Assembly: GCF_036850765.1 (NCBI RefSeq)
Contig: NC_089493.1
Span: 268,191,034-268,255,033 of the forward strand
DNA length: 64,000 nucleotides
Direction: 5' to 3'
From: Saccopteryx bilineata
Lineage: Eukaryota > Chordata > Mammalia > Chiroptera > Emballonuridae
Numbering within the stretch: position 1 is the first letter of the stretch; each line of letters starts with the position of its first letter. Shown piece by piece: positions 45,791 through 57,620 of this stretch. The notes below the pieces were generated by a model that saw only the letters and a program-made list of their open reading frames with translations, did no database searches and had not been told where the DNA came from. Position numbers and translations under genes: made by a program.

Positions 45791-46384
45791 GCTGCCCTGA
45801 AGAAAAGGAGGAATAATAGTCCTGGTAATTCTGTTGCTGGTACTCTTTATAGAGCAGATGCCTAAACTCTGCTTCTTTCTTGGGGTGGGGGGTTGAGGTG
45901 TGTGTTTATCCAAGGACTTTTAGCACTGGGCTCCAGCCCTTGATTCCGGATATGCTGTCTGGGCATCGAGTGTGTCTCTCCAGCTCCTGCTATCATGATA
46001 CACTCTCACACAGCCTCTCTCTGATGGGGCCCTGCTTTTCCCGTCAGAGAGACCTCCTGGGATGCTCAGAAGTCTCCAGGGTGGTCTTAGCCTCAGTTTT
46101 TTTTAAACACTCTTCCAAATGATTCTAGAATATTCTCATGGTTGACAGACATGGGATTCAACAATTAAGAGGTGGTGGTATTACGTAGACGTCTTCAGAG
46201 AGCAACGGAGGAAGGAGACTAAGCCTGGGGCGTTTGGAGGCAGAGTAGAATAGATGTGGGACCCAAAGAGGGCTCTGTGAAGCCATGACAGGGAAGTATC
46301 TGTGCCACCTCCCATCGTGGGTGTTATCTTGTCCTCAGAGCAGTGGATCACTCCCTCCTTTGAGCGTCCACACACCTCTACTAC
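45791..46384. other. unassigned non-coding DNA
   Basis: No gene or clear repeat recognised. Short frames without domains. Confidence 0.35.
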
Positions 46385-46399
46385 TGCATTCAGTATTTT

Positions 46400-46782
46400 T
46401 TTTTTTTCTGAAGCTGGAAACGGGGAGAGACAGTCAGACAGACTCCCGCATGCGCCCGACTGGGATCCACCCGGCACGCCCACCAGGGGCCACGCTCTGC
46501 CCACCAGGGGGCGATGCTCTGCCCCTCCGGGGCGTCGCTCTGCCGCGACCAGAGCCACTCTAGCGCCTGGGGCAGAGGCCAAGGAGCCATCCCCAGCGCC
46601 CGGGCCATCTTTGCTCCAATGGAGCCTTGGCTGTGGGAGGGGAAGAGAGAGACAGAGAGGAAGGAGGGGAGGAGGTGGAGAAGCAAATGGGCGGTTCTCC
46701 TATGTGCCCTGGCCGGGAATTGAACCCAGGTCCCCCACACGCCAGGCGGACGCTCTACCGCTGAGCCAACCGGCCAGGGCCA
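46400..46782 (-). mobile_element. type 1 tRNA-derived SINE, full length
   Basis: Minus-strand copy with three internal modules. The CTCF-like core CCACCAGGGGGCGATG is at 46501-46516. Target-site duplications are TGCATTCAGTATTTT (46385-46399) and TGCATTCGGTATTTT (46783-46797), one mismatch. Frames of 69-168 codons over it are SINE read-through. Confidence 0.96.
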
Positions 46783-46824
46783 TGCATTCGGTATTTTATT
46801 TTAGTTAGTTTTGTTCTCTCAGAA

Positions 46825-46945
46825 CTCTGTCTTCCCATCGGATGGGGAGCTCCTGCAGGTGGGAAGCTTCATCATGTCACCTCTATATCTTCCTTCCTCC
46901 CCACCCTTGGCACAGGCTGAAAAGTAAATGTCAGTCATCCCTTCC
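46825..46945 (-). mobile_element. L2 LINE 3' end fragment
   Basis: The plus strand resembles the antisense L2 3' end: GGATGGGGAGCTCCTGCAGG, CTTCATCATGTCACCTCTAT and CCCTTGGCACAGGCTGAAAA with GTAAATGTC. Diverged. Confidence 0.45.
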
Positions 46946-47539
46946 CCTTAGCTAAGTTTATTTAATGCTTCATTGATGGAGAGTACATCAGTGGATAATA
47001 AAAAGGTCCTCAGAGCTTAAAACAATAGAAAACAGTGAGTGCATAAATAAATGCATGCGTAATATGTTTTAGTTCCGATATAGCAAGAGATATCCCTTGG
47101 ACCTTGCAAAACTGTAAATTCTATCTGGGCCTTGTAGAGCACCTTATAAATTTCCTTGGCATGGACTAAATACCCAACTGGTATAATTTTTTGAGATAAG
47201 TTCTTTAAAAAGGACTTTAATAGATGATAATCTCCTGCTTCAATTATGATGTAACAATTTTAATGGAGAACAGGGAAAAAGGACACAGAATTATCTCCCC
47301 TAAATTTGATCCTCCCCTCAGGGGCTCTAGGCTAGGTAGCACCTTTGTGTGCATTACTCAGAAGTACCAACGCCAAGGTCTATGGCTTAGTGAGTGGAGA
47401 ATGGGCCAGATGTCAGCACTCACTTATGCCTGCAGCTTGGACCTTTGTGCAGTACACATCCTGCACATTGGTTGGTCCTAACTCTCCTTGTATTCTGTCT
47501 TTTGGTCAATGGTACCTTCCAGCTGGTCAACAGGAATTG
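46946..47539. other. unassigned non-coding DNA
   Basis: No gene recognised. The 85-177-codon overlapping frames at 47224-47878 in all three plus frames reflect few stops in L2-like pyrimidine-rich DNA, not coding. Confidence 0.35.
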
Positions 47540-48200
47540 GGCATCATCCTTCTTTCCTATTCATTCATCCCTCAGTGTATTCCAACAACACCATCCCTCA
47601 AATCCTTCTCAAATGCCACTGCCTCGATGCAGGCTTTTACTGCTGATTGCCTAGGTTTCTGCTACAGCTTCTTCCTTGGTGTCCCAGCCTTAGTCTTACT
47701 TCACTTGAGCCTTTCTCATTCTGGTCCCAGAGTTAGCTCTCACAAACAGGAAGTAAGTATGCCCCTCCCCTTCAACATTATCAGTGTCTTCCAACTGCTC
47801 TTTGGCATGGCACACAAGGTGTGGTGTAGTCCCACCCCCACCAGAACCACACCAGCACCTGTGCTTCAGCCACAATAACCACCTTCAGTTCCAAACTACA
47901 CCTCAAGGCGTAGCTTGCTCTCTCACTTCTCCAACCTTTGCACATGCTGCTCCTTCTTCCTCCAATATGTACTCTTGTTCCCCTTCTCAATCCTTTCCAT
48001 CTATTTTGTTCTTTAAGATTCATCACCTCCATACATCCAAGAAAAATCTCTGCCCTAATTTTCTTTCTGTGTTCCAGTAAAGACTTGTATCATGGTATTC
48101 ATCACATTGTATTGCAATGATTCAGCTGTCCAGACTGTGTGCCCAGTGCCTGGAAAGCCCAACACGGAGTAGATGCTCCACAATGGGATAATAAGATGAT
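47540..48200 (-). mobile_element. L2 LINE fragment, long
   Basis: On the plus strand the antisense L2 order runs: GCCACTGCCTCGATGCAGGC, TTATCAGTGTCTTCCAACTG, CTCAAGGCGTAGCTTGCTCT, CCAACCTTTGCACATGCTGC, TTCTTTAAGATTCATCACCT, GACTGTGTGCCCAGTGCCTG and GAGTAGATGCTCCACAATGG. Frames are broken throughout. Confidence 0.78.
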
Positions 48201-48446
48201 GAGTGCAGTGATACAAAGAAAGACTGACAGAATTTTTCCTGTATCCCACCATGGAGCATTATCCTGAACTCATGCATGGCCAACTCAATTAAATATTCTT
48301 TCCTCCATTCTCTGCTATGCCCTTCCCAACCGGAGAACAACCAGATTTCACCTCAATCTCTGTGACAAAAGTAGTAAAAATTAAAATTGAAAAAAAAAAT
48401 TGAAGTTTGGAAAGTTGGTTAAAACAATTAGAAAAAGATGTCAGGG

Positions 48447-48737
48447 GCCAGGGCACACAGGAGAAGCACCCATCTGCTTCTCCACCCCTCCCCCTCTCCT
48501 TCCTCTCTGTCTCTCTCTTCCCCTCCCGCAGCCAAGGCTCCATTGGAGCAAAGTTGGCCTGGGCGCTGAGGATGGCTCTGTGGCTTCTGCCTCAGGCGCT
48601 GGAATGGCTCTGGTTGCAACAGAGCGATGCCCCAGATGGGCAAAGCATCGCCCCCTGGTGGGCATGCCGGGTGGATCCCGGTCGGGCGCATGCGGGAGTC
48701 TGACTGCCTCCCCGTTTCCAACTTCGGGGGGGAAAAA
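48447..48737 (+). mobile_element. type 1 tRNA-derived SINE, 5'-truncated
   Basis: The copy begins at the end of the tRNA-like head (GCCAGGGCACACAGGAGAAG), lacking the first 70 or so bases with both the A box and B box. The body is otherwise well preserved, with CATCGCCCCCTGGTGG (reverse CTCF-like core) at 48646-48661 and two modules. Target-site duplications AAAAAGATGTCAGGG lie at 48432-48446 and 48738-48752. The 264-codon frame from 48400 runs through this SINE and the L2 behind it and is not a gene. Confidence 0.95.
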
Positions 48738-48959
48738 AAAAAGATGTCAGGGCTGGGAGTTAGCTAGCCCCTCTATTGATTTTACCAAACATAGCCTGAA
48801 CTCAGGAAGGTGCACTGTTAAGTTCAAAGAGGCAAATGACGGCAACATCAGAACACGCACAGAATCACCTGACCCCAGGGCAGAGCTCTTCACGCTGACC
48901 CACCCAGAGGGAAATGAGTCAGGATGGTTATCACTCCCGGGATTTACTCGTATCTCCTC

Positions 48960-49475
48960 AACCCTTCTGCCAATCAGTCACCCCTCACCATCACTCATAC
49001 TTGTCCCCTCCTCTCTAGTTCCTTTCTGCCATGTTCTCAGTGTAAGCCTTTGTCATTCCCCCCCCTGGACTAGTGTAATAGCTTCTGAACCTGTCTGCCT
49101 TCTTCTGAGCTGCGTGTCTCCATCCCAGGCTTTGATTTACCAGGCAGCCAGAGAAATGGCTCTAAAATGTAAATCAGTCACCTCTAACTCCTAAAAATAT
49201 TCCTCAAAAGCGCCCTTTGGTTTTCTGGAAAGTGTTTCTATCTTCTTTTCCGTTAGCACAAAGAGCTCTCCACGTTCCAGCAGTGGTCTGTCTGCCTCCT
49301 CTCCAAGCTCGTTCCCACTGCAACCACAGCTGGTCACGCTGTCCCTCACTTCTCTCCCTTTCTGCCCATTTCTCTTCCCAGAATTTCCTTCCCCTCTCCG
49401 TCTGATTGTCTTCTAATCATCCTTCAAAACTCTCTCAATCATTTCCTTCCTGAGGAAACTTGAATTTTATATTTG
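48960..49475 (-). mobile_element. L2 LINE fragment
   Basis: Antisense L2 order on the plus strand: CTGGACTAGTGTAATAGCTT, CTTTGATTTACCAGGCAGCC, GAAATGGCTCTAAAATGTAA, GTTCCCACTGCAACCACAGC, AGAATTTCCTTCCCCTCTCC and CATCCTTCAAAACTCTCTCA. Confidence 0.75.
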
Positions 49476-51324
49476 TTTTCAAAACAAACAGCTCATCTTT
49501 CTGGCATCGCCCCACCCCCCTTTAAAGTAAAGCAAAGAAAGTGATTGATTCTGTAACTGAATTCAAAAAATGTTCTGCAGTTTATCTGGAAGAAGCTTCC
49601 CCAAAGGTAAAGTTGTACGGTTGAGATATACTTGAGAGAAGAAATATCTGCAATTCTAATGTTAAGAACATCATATTTCTTTAACATAAGCATTGAGGCT
49701 TTGGTGAAGGTTTCTGCTTCACTGTTTATGAAAGCACTTGCATTTCCAGCATTATTTGGTGTGGAGCCACTATGCAAGAAACAGTTTAGCAAGAAAATGC
49801 AACACCCATTAGCTCTTTCTCAGATTCTCAAAATTGAAAATCAAGTTAATTGGATGTGTTCACAAGTCCGAGAATAAGCCAACAACAGTGTTTCCCAAAG
49901 GTATTCCATGGGACACTGGTTCTAAAAGCTGATAAGTATGTGAAAAAGAGTTCTGTGATACCAATAAATTGAGAAAACATAGAGTTAAATAAAATCAAAT
50001 GACTTTCTTCCTTTGCAGAAAATCTCAGAGGCTTTCCTATGCTAATATGCATTGACTAGCTCCTATAGGAGTCTATAGTATGCAGAGAATCTAGACTTCC
50101 TTGATCACAAATTCCTTCCATCAGAGACCACCTTGCACCTCCTGTGGCTTGTGGAATACATTTTGGGGATAGGCACTTTGTGGGACTAAGCGTATTGCTC
50201 TCTGAGATATGCTTTCAGTGTATGGCAGGGTTTGCTCCACATATCTGTGAATAGAAACAGAGACTTAAAAAAGAAAATAATTTTAGCTTTCACAAGTGAG
50301 AAGGAAACACACACCCCCTTCACTACTCTTTGCCACAAATTCTTTTTTGTCTTCTCAGAGAGCTATAGTGACCTAAATTCTATTGGGTGGCTTGATGTAA
50401 TTTACTGTGCACCATGCTCATTTCTGAGTCAAGATACATCACACCAAAAATGAATCTTGAGATGAGGTGCTCATAAGTCTCTTGATCCCCTCTGCCAGTT
50501 TTGCTGGAGGGGTGAAGAGAAGAAAGAGGATGGATGTTGTGCAGATGCTTAGTGCATGGATTGTAGGCGGTTGACCAGGAGAAGGGTTAAGAGTGGATGA
50601 ATGACTGGACCCCAATATCTGACAAAGCCACACTTGAATATATGACTATATACACATGTTCACTGGAAAGGTCTGGAAAACCCTAAGGTCAAACACTTGG
50701 GGTAAAATTTTTAAACAAAAGGAAACATCTCTCCCTTACCTTAACCTTACCCTCAGCCTGTAAAGGATAAAGTTTTTTTTAAAAAATTAGAAATAGGAAG
50801 AAAAAGATACAATTATACTGTAACTGTATACATGCATTTTGTCTTCTACCCAAGGTACAAAAAAAAAAAATTGATGCTTAGGTTAAAAGATTTAAATTAA
50901 GACAATTTCTCCATGAACTTGACATCGGAATATGTGATTATAAGGCTTCTTGGAAATTGCTTAGCATGCTTGGGGTACCAGTGTCAAAGCAGAGGAAACT
51001 GACAGTTCCATTTAGTAGGGCTACTCCATACAGTGTTTTATACTTTTGACATTTGTAGCTTATACAATAAACCCACGGCCACCCACACAGAATAGTGTAA
51101 CAAGCATAGGATGCAGATTTGCTCTTACCCTTGAAAGCCAATTTGTTTTCCTATCAGTATATGGATTGCCTGGACCAGGAAAATGCTATAAAGGCTCTTA
51201 CTTCCTTAAGGAAAACATTTATTTCAAAAACTTTGAGTATTTATTAATAAGAACATCTCTTTATATAATGCTTCATCATTTATAAAGTACTTTCCAATGT
51301 GTCAGAAAGGGACCCATCATATAA
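49476..51324. other. unassigned non-coding DNA
   Basis: No gene recognised. 49890-50010 (CAGTGTTTCCCAAAGGTATT, GGGACACTGGTTCT, AAGAGTTCTGTGATACCAAT) resembles an old DNA-transposon-derived repeat without visible inverted ends. 50280-51280 is AT-rich with many stops. Confidence 0.35.
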
Positions 51325-51480
51325 AGATTCATTCATTTGCTCAGCAGATATCCATTGAGAATCTATTAAGTACTTATTGTGTACTGTAGATAGAGTGAAA
51401 AACAAACATGCAAAAATCACTGCCCAAATAAAAAAAGAAAACATGATCCAACTATATGTTGTCTTTAAGGAATACATTTC

Positions 51481-51844
51481 ATTATTATTTTTTAAATTTT
51501 AGTTTATTGGGATATAATTTACTAATAAAATCATAAGATATTTAAAATGCACATTGTAGTGACTTGATACATGTACATTGTGGTGACTGGATACATGTGT
51601 ACATTGAGAAGGGATTCTCCTCACCTTCCTTTAGTTAATTAACACACCCATCATTTTATTTTAGAAGGAACATTTGAATTTTACTCTCAGCAGATTTTAG
51701 TTATAGGATACAGTATTATCCCCTATAATCATCATGTTTTATATTAGGTTCTCAGAACTTATTCATCTTATAACAGAAAGTTTTTACTATTTTACTAAAC
51801 TCTCCCTGTTTCTCCCAGCTCCCAGACCCTGGCAACTGTTTTTC
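51481..51844 (-). mobile_element. L1 3' UTR fragment nested in the old L1
   Basis: On the plus strand the antisense L1 3' UTR is recognisable: TTTAGTTTATTGGGATATAA, GTTAATTAACACACCCATCA, GATACAGTATTATCCCCTAT, CAGAACTTATTCATCTTATA and GCTCCCAGACCCTGGCAACT. It ends exactly where the host L1 resumes. The flanks CTTTAAGGAATACATTTCA and CTTTCAAGAGACACACTTCA are similar and are probably a decayed target-site duplication. Confidence 0.78.
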
Positions 51845-53877
51845 TACTTTCAAGAGACACACTTCAGATTCAAAGACACAAATAGACTGAAAGTAAAATG
51901 ATGGAAAAAGGTATACCATTTGAACAGTAACCAAAGTGGGCTGGGGTGGCTATACTAATATCAGACAAAATGGACTTTAAGAAAAAAAAATTATTACTAT
52001 AGATAAAGAAGGACATTTTATAATGATAAGAGTCTCAATTCATCAAGAGGGCAAAGCACATATAAACACTTATGCACCTAACAACAGAGTCTCAAAAACA
52101 GATGAGCACAAACTATGAGCATTAAAGGAAAAGATAGATTCAATAATAAGAGTAGGAGATGTGAATACCCCATAATGGATAAAACAGTTGGACAGAAGAT
52201 CAACAAAGAAGTAAAAAATGTAAACAAGACTATAAACCAACTAGAACTTTTTACCTAACAACACCAGAATACACATTCTTCTCAAGTACATATAGAACAT
52301 TTTCAGGATCTACCACAAGTTAGGGTATAAAGCAAATTGCAACAATTTTTTTTTTAAATTTAAAATCATACTAAGTATGTTCTTCAACCACAATAAAATT
52401 AAATTAAAAGTTAATATCAGAAGGGAATTTGAGAAATTCATAAATGTATGGAAATTAAATGACTAAATAACCAATTGGTCAAAGAAGAAATGACAAAGGA
52501 AATTAGAAAAGACTTAACGATGAATTACAATGAAAGTAAAACGTGCAGAAACTTATGGCTTGCACTTAAAGCAGTGGCTGGAGGGAAAGTTACAGTTATA
52601 AATGCCTATAAAACAACAATAAAAATCTTAAATCTATAACTTAACTTTTGATCTTAAAAAATTTAAAAAAAGAAGAATAAACTAAACCCAAATCAAGCAG
52701 AGTTAAAGAAAGAAAGAATAGAAGCTGGAACAGAAGTAAATAAAATAGAAAATAGGAAAACAATAGGAAAAATCAACAAACTCAAAAGTTTGAAAAGATT
52801 CTTTGAAAAGATCAACAAAATCGACAAATGTTTAGCTAGACTGATTAACAAAAAAGAGAGGAAACTCAAATTACTAACATCAGCCATGAGAAGAGGACAT
52901 CTTACAGAAATTTAAAAAAAATTTATGTGGATATTTAAAAATGAATAATTATAAAATTAGATGGACTAAGTGAAATGAACAAATTCTTAGAAAGACACAA
53001 ATTACCAAAACTGACTCAAGAAGAAATAAAAAAATTAGGAACTTTGAATTGACTTATACCAAGTAAAGATATCGAGACAGTAATCAAAAAATATTTTCTT
53101 CAAAGAAAAAATCAAGGAACAGATGGTGAATTCCACCAAGCATTAACAACAAATCCCACATTGATCCTCCATAACTGCTTCCAAAGAATAGAAGCGGAAG
53201 GACCTCTTTGTAACTTATTTTATGAAGCCAGTATAACTGATAGTAAAACCAGAGACATCACAAGAAAAGAAAAGTACATTATATAATGCAGTACATCATA
53301 TAATGTAATATACCGTATCTAAAAAAATAATAATAACAAAGACATATGATTATCTCAATAGATGCAGAAAAAACATTTGGCAAAATCTACCATCCTTTTA
53401 TAATTAAAAATATTCAACAAACTAGGACTAAAAGGGAACATGCTCCACTGACACAAGGCATCTGTAAAAATCTCAAAGCTAACATCACATTTAATGGGAA
53501 AAAACTGGATGCTTTTCCTCTAAGATTAGGAAAAGACAAAGATGTCTGCTCTTGCCACTGCTATTCAACATCACATTCGAAGTTCTAGCCAGCACAAATA
53601 GACAAGAAAAAGCAATAAAAGTCACTCCCTTTAGAAAAGGAGTAAAACTGTATTTGCAGATGAATGACCTTGTACAATATATAGAAAATCCTGAAGAATC
53701 CACTGAAAGTGATTAGAACTTATAAATGAGTTCAACCAAATTGCAGAATGCAAGACCAATATGCAAAAATCAATTCAATTTTTCTACCCAAGCAAAGAAC
53801 ACTCTGAAAATTACATTAGACAAACAATTTCACTTATAACAGTATAAAAATATATTGGGAAATAAATTTCACCAAAG

Positions 53878-54262
53878 TTGTCGAGAGCATTCTGCAGGGG
53901 CAGGGTGGATTCCCATCAAAAATTTGATACAGATGTTAAGACTGATGATGCCAAACATATATCAGAGATTCTGAAATGATTTGTTACTCACATGAAACTT
54001 TCTGAGAAAAGTGAGGCAGTTTTCCCAAGCTGGTCTGAAAATGACCTTAGAGAGCTGGGAAAGAAGGTTGGGTTGGGTTTTTCCAGTGGTTTGGGGTGGA
54101 GTTGGGATGAGTATTTCTATACATGGCTTGACCTTCCCACCAGTGCCAAAGGGGCCGCACAACTCTTATCAGTTGTACTAGATGTGGGACTAAAAGGGCA
54201 GAAGAAAGGGTAAAGTTTACCAGTTGTCAGCAAACATCAAAAAACGGAGCCAGACTCTTTAT
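53878..54262. other. non-L1 segment of unknown origin inside the old L1
   Basis: The L1 alignment stops after AAATTTCACCAAAG and resumes at AAGTGTAAGACTTGTTCACT, leaving about 385 bp that matches no repeat I recognise. It contains a GC-richer part (GGGTTGGGTTTTTCCAGTGG, CCAGTGCCAAAGGGGCCGCA) and a 73-codon plus-strand frame at 53992-54213 without a domain. No poly(A) tail or clear target-site duplication is visible. It could be an LTR piece, a DNA transposon or a filler from a rearrangement. Confidence 0.55.
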
Positions 54263-54734
54263 TATGTAAGTGTAAGACTTGTTCACTGAAAACAACAAAA
54301 CATAGTTGAGAAACATTTAAAAAGTAAATGGAAAGAAATCCCATATCTGTGGATTGAAAACTTTAATTTTCTTAAGATGGCAATACTTCCCAAATTGATC
54401 TAAAGATTCAGTGCAATCCTGGTCAAATTTCAAGCTTCCATTTTTGCATGAATTGACAACCTGACCCGAGAGTTCATCTGGAAATGCAAGAGGCCAGCAA
54501 CAGCAGGAAAAACAAAACCAAGAACCAAACAAAAAAAAAAAACAAATTTCAAAAAGGAGATAAAAGTTGTAAGAGGAACACTTATTTTTTTTAAAACTAC
54601 TACAAGTTTATAGCAATAAGAGAGTACAGTGCTGGCATAAGAAAACATACAGATGAATAAAATAGAATCAGAGTCTAGAAATAAACCCATGTCCCTGTAG
54701 TCAACTGCTTTTGATAAGAGTGAAAAGACATTTC

Positions 54735-55489
54735 TTTTTTTTTTTTTAATTTTATTTTTTTAATGGGGCGACATCAATAAATCAGGATACATATATTCAA
54801 AGATAACAAGTCCAGGTTATCTTGTCGTTCAATTATGTTGCATACCCATCACCCAGAGTCAGATTGTCCTCTGTCACCTTCTATCTAGTTTTCTTTGTGC
54901 CCCTCCCCCTCCCCTTTCCCTCTCCCTTTCCCCCCTCACCCCCCCCCCAGCCACCACACTCTTATCAATGTCTCTTAGTTTCACTTTTATGTTCCACCTA
55001 CATATGGAATAATGCAGTTACTGGTTTTTTCTGATTTACTTATTTCACTTCGTATCATGTTATCAAGATCCCACCATTTTGCTGTAAATGATCCGATGTC
55101 ATCATTTCTTATGGCTGAGTAGTATTTCATAGTGTATATGTGCCACATCTTCTTTATCCAGTCATCTATTGATGGGCTTTTTGGTTGTTTCCATGTCCTG
55201 GCCACTGTGAACAATGCTGCAATGAACATGGGGCTGCATGTGTCTTTACGTATCAATGTTTCTGAGTTTTTGGGGTATATACCCAGTAGAGGGATTGCTG
55301 GGTCATAAGGTAGTTCTATTTTCAGATTTTTGAGGAACCACCATACTTTCTTCCATAATGGTTGTACTACTTTACATTCCTACCAACAGTGGATGAGGGT
55401 TCCTTTTTCTCCACAGCCTTTCCAACATTTGCTATTACCTGTCTTGCTAATAATAGCTAATTGAACAGGTGTGAGGTGGTATCTCATTG
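54735..55489 (-). mobile_element. young L1 3' end nested in the old L1
   Basis: Minus-strand copy of the same young family as 3376-4143, containing the ORF2 end (89-codon frame 55256-54987, stop in the 3' UTR side) and a 3' UTR with a poly(A) tail (T run 54735-54748). Upstream, the frame has small disruptions near 55380. Target-site duplications GAAAAGACATTTC lie at 54722-54734 and 55490-55502. Confidence 0.95.
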
Positions 55490-55887
55490 GAAAAGACATT
55501 TCAATGGGCAAATAATGGTCTTTTCAACAGATGGTGCTGGGAAAATTGAATATCCGTTTGCAAATATCCATTTGCTTCAGACCATATACAAAAATTAGTC
55601 AAATGGCATATATACTTAAATATAAGAGTTAAAGTATACAACCCTCAAAGGAAACAGGACAAATTTTTGTGACCTGACGTTAGGCAATGGTTTATTAGAT
55701 ATGACACCAAAAGCACAAGGAACCAAAGAAAAATAGGTCAATTGGACTTCATCAAAATGAAAACATTTTTGCTTCAAAGGACATTATCAAGAAAGTAAAA
55801 GGACTACTACACAATTGGAAAAAGTAATTGTAACTTATTATCTGATAAGAGATTTATATTCAGAATACGTAAAAAACTCTTACAGCC

Positions 55888-56171
55888 TGGATCAAAGAAG
55901 GTAAAGAGATTAGCTAAATTATATATACATAACACATGGGTATAGACAACAGTGTAGCAATTCCTAGAGGAAAAGAGGGGATGGAGATAGGGGGAAGGGG
56001 CACAAAGGGGGAGAGTCAGAGGTAGAAAGAGACTTTGCGTGGGGCATCGGGGTGCACTATGTGGTGGATAGAAGGTATTATATTGAGTGGGGCACTTGAA
56101 ACCATGTCACCATAATAAATTAAAAACAAAGATAAAAATAAATTAAAATAACCACCACCATTATGACAAAA
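55888..56171 (+). mobile_element. L1 3' UTR fragment nested in the old L1
   Basis: The inserted 284 bp begins near TGGATCAAAGAAGGTAAAGA and ends in an A-rich tail after GAAACCATGTCACCATAATA. It has a G-rich tract (GGGGATGGAGATAGGGGGAA), as in bat-type L1 3' UTRs. Target-site duplications are AAAAAACTCTTACAGCC (55871-55887) and AAAAAACTCTTATAGCC (56172-56188), one mismatch. Confidence 0.82.
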
Positions 56172-56330
56172 AAAAAACTCTTATAGCCCCACAATAAAAG
56201 ACAAATAAAGCCTGGGCAAATAACTTGAATAGATATTTCTCCAAAAAAGATATCCATTAATCAATAAGCACCTGAAAAGATGCTCAGCACCATTAGTCAT
56301 TAGAGAAATGTTAATCAAAACCACAGTGGG

Positions 56331-56362
56331 ATAGCTATAATAATAATAATAATAATAATAAT
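56331..56362. repeat. AAT microsatellite
   Basis: About ten ATA/TAA units interrupting the old L1 near its 3' part, where the consensus has only a few. Confidence 0.93.
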
Positions 56363-57620
56363 GCAAAAAGTAAGTGTTGAGCAGGATGTGGAGAAGTCTG
56401 ACCTCTTGTATATATATTGCTGGTAGGAATGTAAAATGGCGCAATTGCTACAGAAAACAGCTTGGCCGTTTCTCAAAAGCTAAACATAGAATTAACATAT
56501 GACCCAGCAATTCTATTCCTGGCTATATACCCAAGAGAAATGGAAAAGTGTCCACACAAAAACACTTGTTCATAAATGTTCTAAGTGGCATTATTCATAA
56601 TAGCTCAAAAGTGGAAACAACCCAACTGTCCATCAGCTGATTAACTGATGAACAAAATGTTGCCTGTCTATATTCCATACTTTATGGAATAATTCAGCCA
56701 TAAAAAGAATGTAGTACTGACGCATGCTAGAACACGGATGAACCTTGAAAACATTATGCTAAGTGAAAGAAGCCAGGTAAAAAAAAAAAGCCCACTTATT
56801 GTATAATGCAATTTACATGAAATGTTCAAAATAGGCAAACCCACAGAGACAGGAAGGAGATTAGTGGTTTTCAGGGGCTGCAGGAGGGGGGAATGGGGAC
56901 TGACTGCTAATGAGATGGCATTTCTTTCAGGCTGGTGAAATTGACCTAGTGTTAAAGTCATGATGGTTGCGCCACTCTGTCAACATATCACTACTGAATT
57001 GTCCTCTTGGAAAGGGTGAATACTGTGGTATGTTCATTAGTCTCAATAAAGTTGTTATTAAAAAAAAATCACTGCTGTTAAAGAGCTTACCTTCATGTGG
57101 GTAGAAAAGAAAATATACCAAATAAGTAAATTACACAGCACGTTAGATGGTGACACGTGCTTTGGAAAAAATAATTCAGTCAGGGCATGGGGCCATGGAG
57201 TGACACAACCAGGTGGGAAGTAGGCACCCTTTAAAAGACGATGGCCAGAGAAGTCCTCAGGGAGGTGGCATTTGAGTCAAGACTGGGGAGAGATGAGGGA
57301 GTGAGCCAGGAGACCATGTGGGGAAGAGTGTCCCAAGCAAAGGGAGCAAGCAGTAAGTAGGAAGACCCTGAGGAGGGAGGCGCACAGGATGCTCAGGGAA
57401 GACAGGGGTCCATGGGGCTGCAGTTAAGTGAAAGGAGGGCAGGAGCAGGAGATGAGGGATAACGTGGGGCAGAGAAGGAAATGGTGGGCCATGGAGGACA
57501 TTGCAGGGGGTAACATCTGCAGCTTTATTCTGAGTGTGAACCAGTGGTGGGTTTTGAGCTAAGAACTCACCTGATCTGACTTACCTTTTAATGGCAGCTT
57601 TCTGGCCACAGAGAAGAGCA

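Larger units (their letters stand above)
51425..57065 (+). mobile_element. old L1 (ORF2 to 3' UTR), host of a nested insertion cluster
   Basis: The plus strand follows mammalian L1 ORF2: ACATGATCCAACTATATGTT, GGCTATACTAATATCAGACA, AAACTTATGGCTTGCACTTA, CAAAACTGACTCAAGAAGAA, ATTATCTCAATAGATGCAGA (reverse-transcriptase region), CCTCTAAGATTAGGAAAAGA, TTTAGATATGACACCAAAAG-like text near 55699, AACCACAGTGGGATAGCTAT, and an ORF2 end near 56450-56780, then the 3' UTR TACTGAATTGTCCTCTTGGA and TCAATAAAGTTGTTATTAAA. It is 5'-truncated within the endonuclease-side region and broken by indels and stops throughout. Target-site duplications AAAAATCACTGC lie at 51413-51424 and 57066-57079. Later insertions sit at 51481-51844, 53878-54262, 54735-55489 and 55888-56171. 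Confidence 0.92.
51325..57620 (+). mobile_element. L2 LINE 3' fragment, split by a 5.6-kb L1
   Basis: The left part (51325-51424) has CAGCAGATATCCATTGAGAA, TATTAAGTACTTATTGTGTA and AAAAATCACTGCCC. The right part (57066-57620) continues with AAAAATCACTGCTGTTAAAG, GAGGTGGCATTTGAGTCAAG, GAAGAGTGTCCCAAGCAAAG, CATTGCAGGGGGTAACATCT and ACCTGATCTGACTTACCTTT in L2 order. The repeated AAAAATCACTGC at both junctions is the L1 target-site duplication. Confidence 0.85.

Noticed and set aside
47345..47878. 177-codon frame overlapping two other frames
   Set aside because: Lies in antisense L2 DNA, with open frames in all three plus phases, which is a composition effect.
48400..49194. 264-codon plus-strand open frame, the longest in the window
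   Set aside because: It runs through a 5'-truncated SINE and into antisense L2 DNA; the protein has no domain and the frame exists because both repeats are pyrimidine-rich.
51481..51900. Twin-priming inversion of a single L1
   Set aside because: The inverted piece is a 3' UTR with its own tail end, which twin priming would not place upstream of ORF2; a separate nested insertion fits better.
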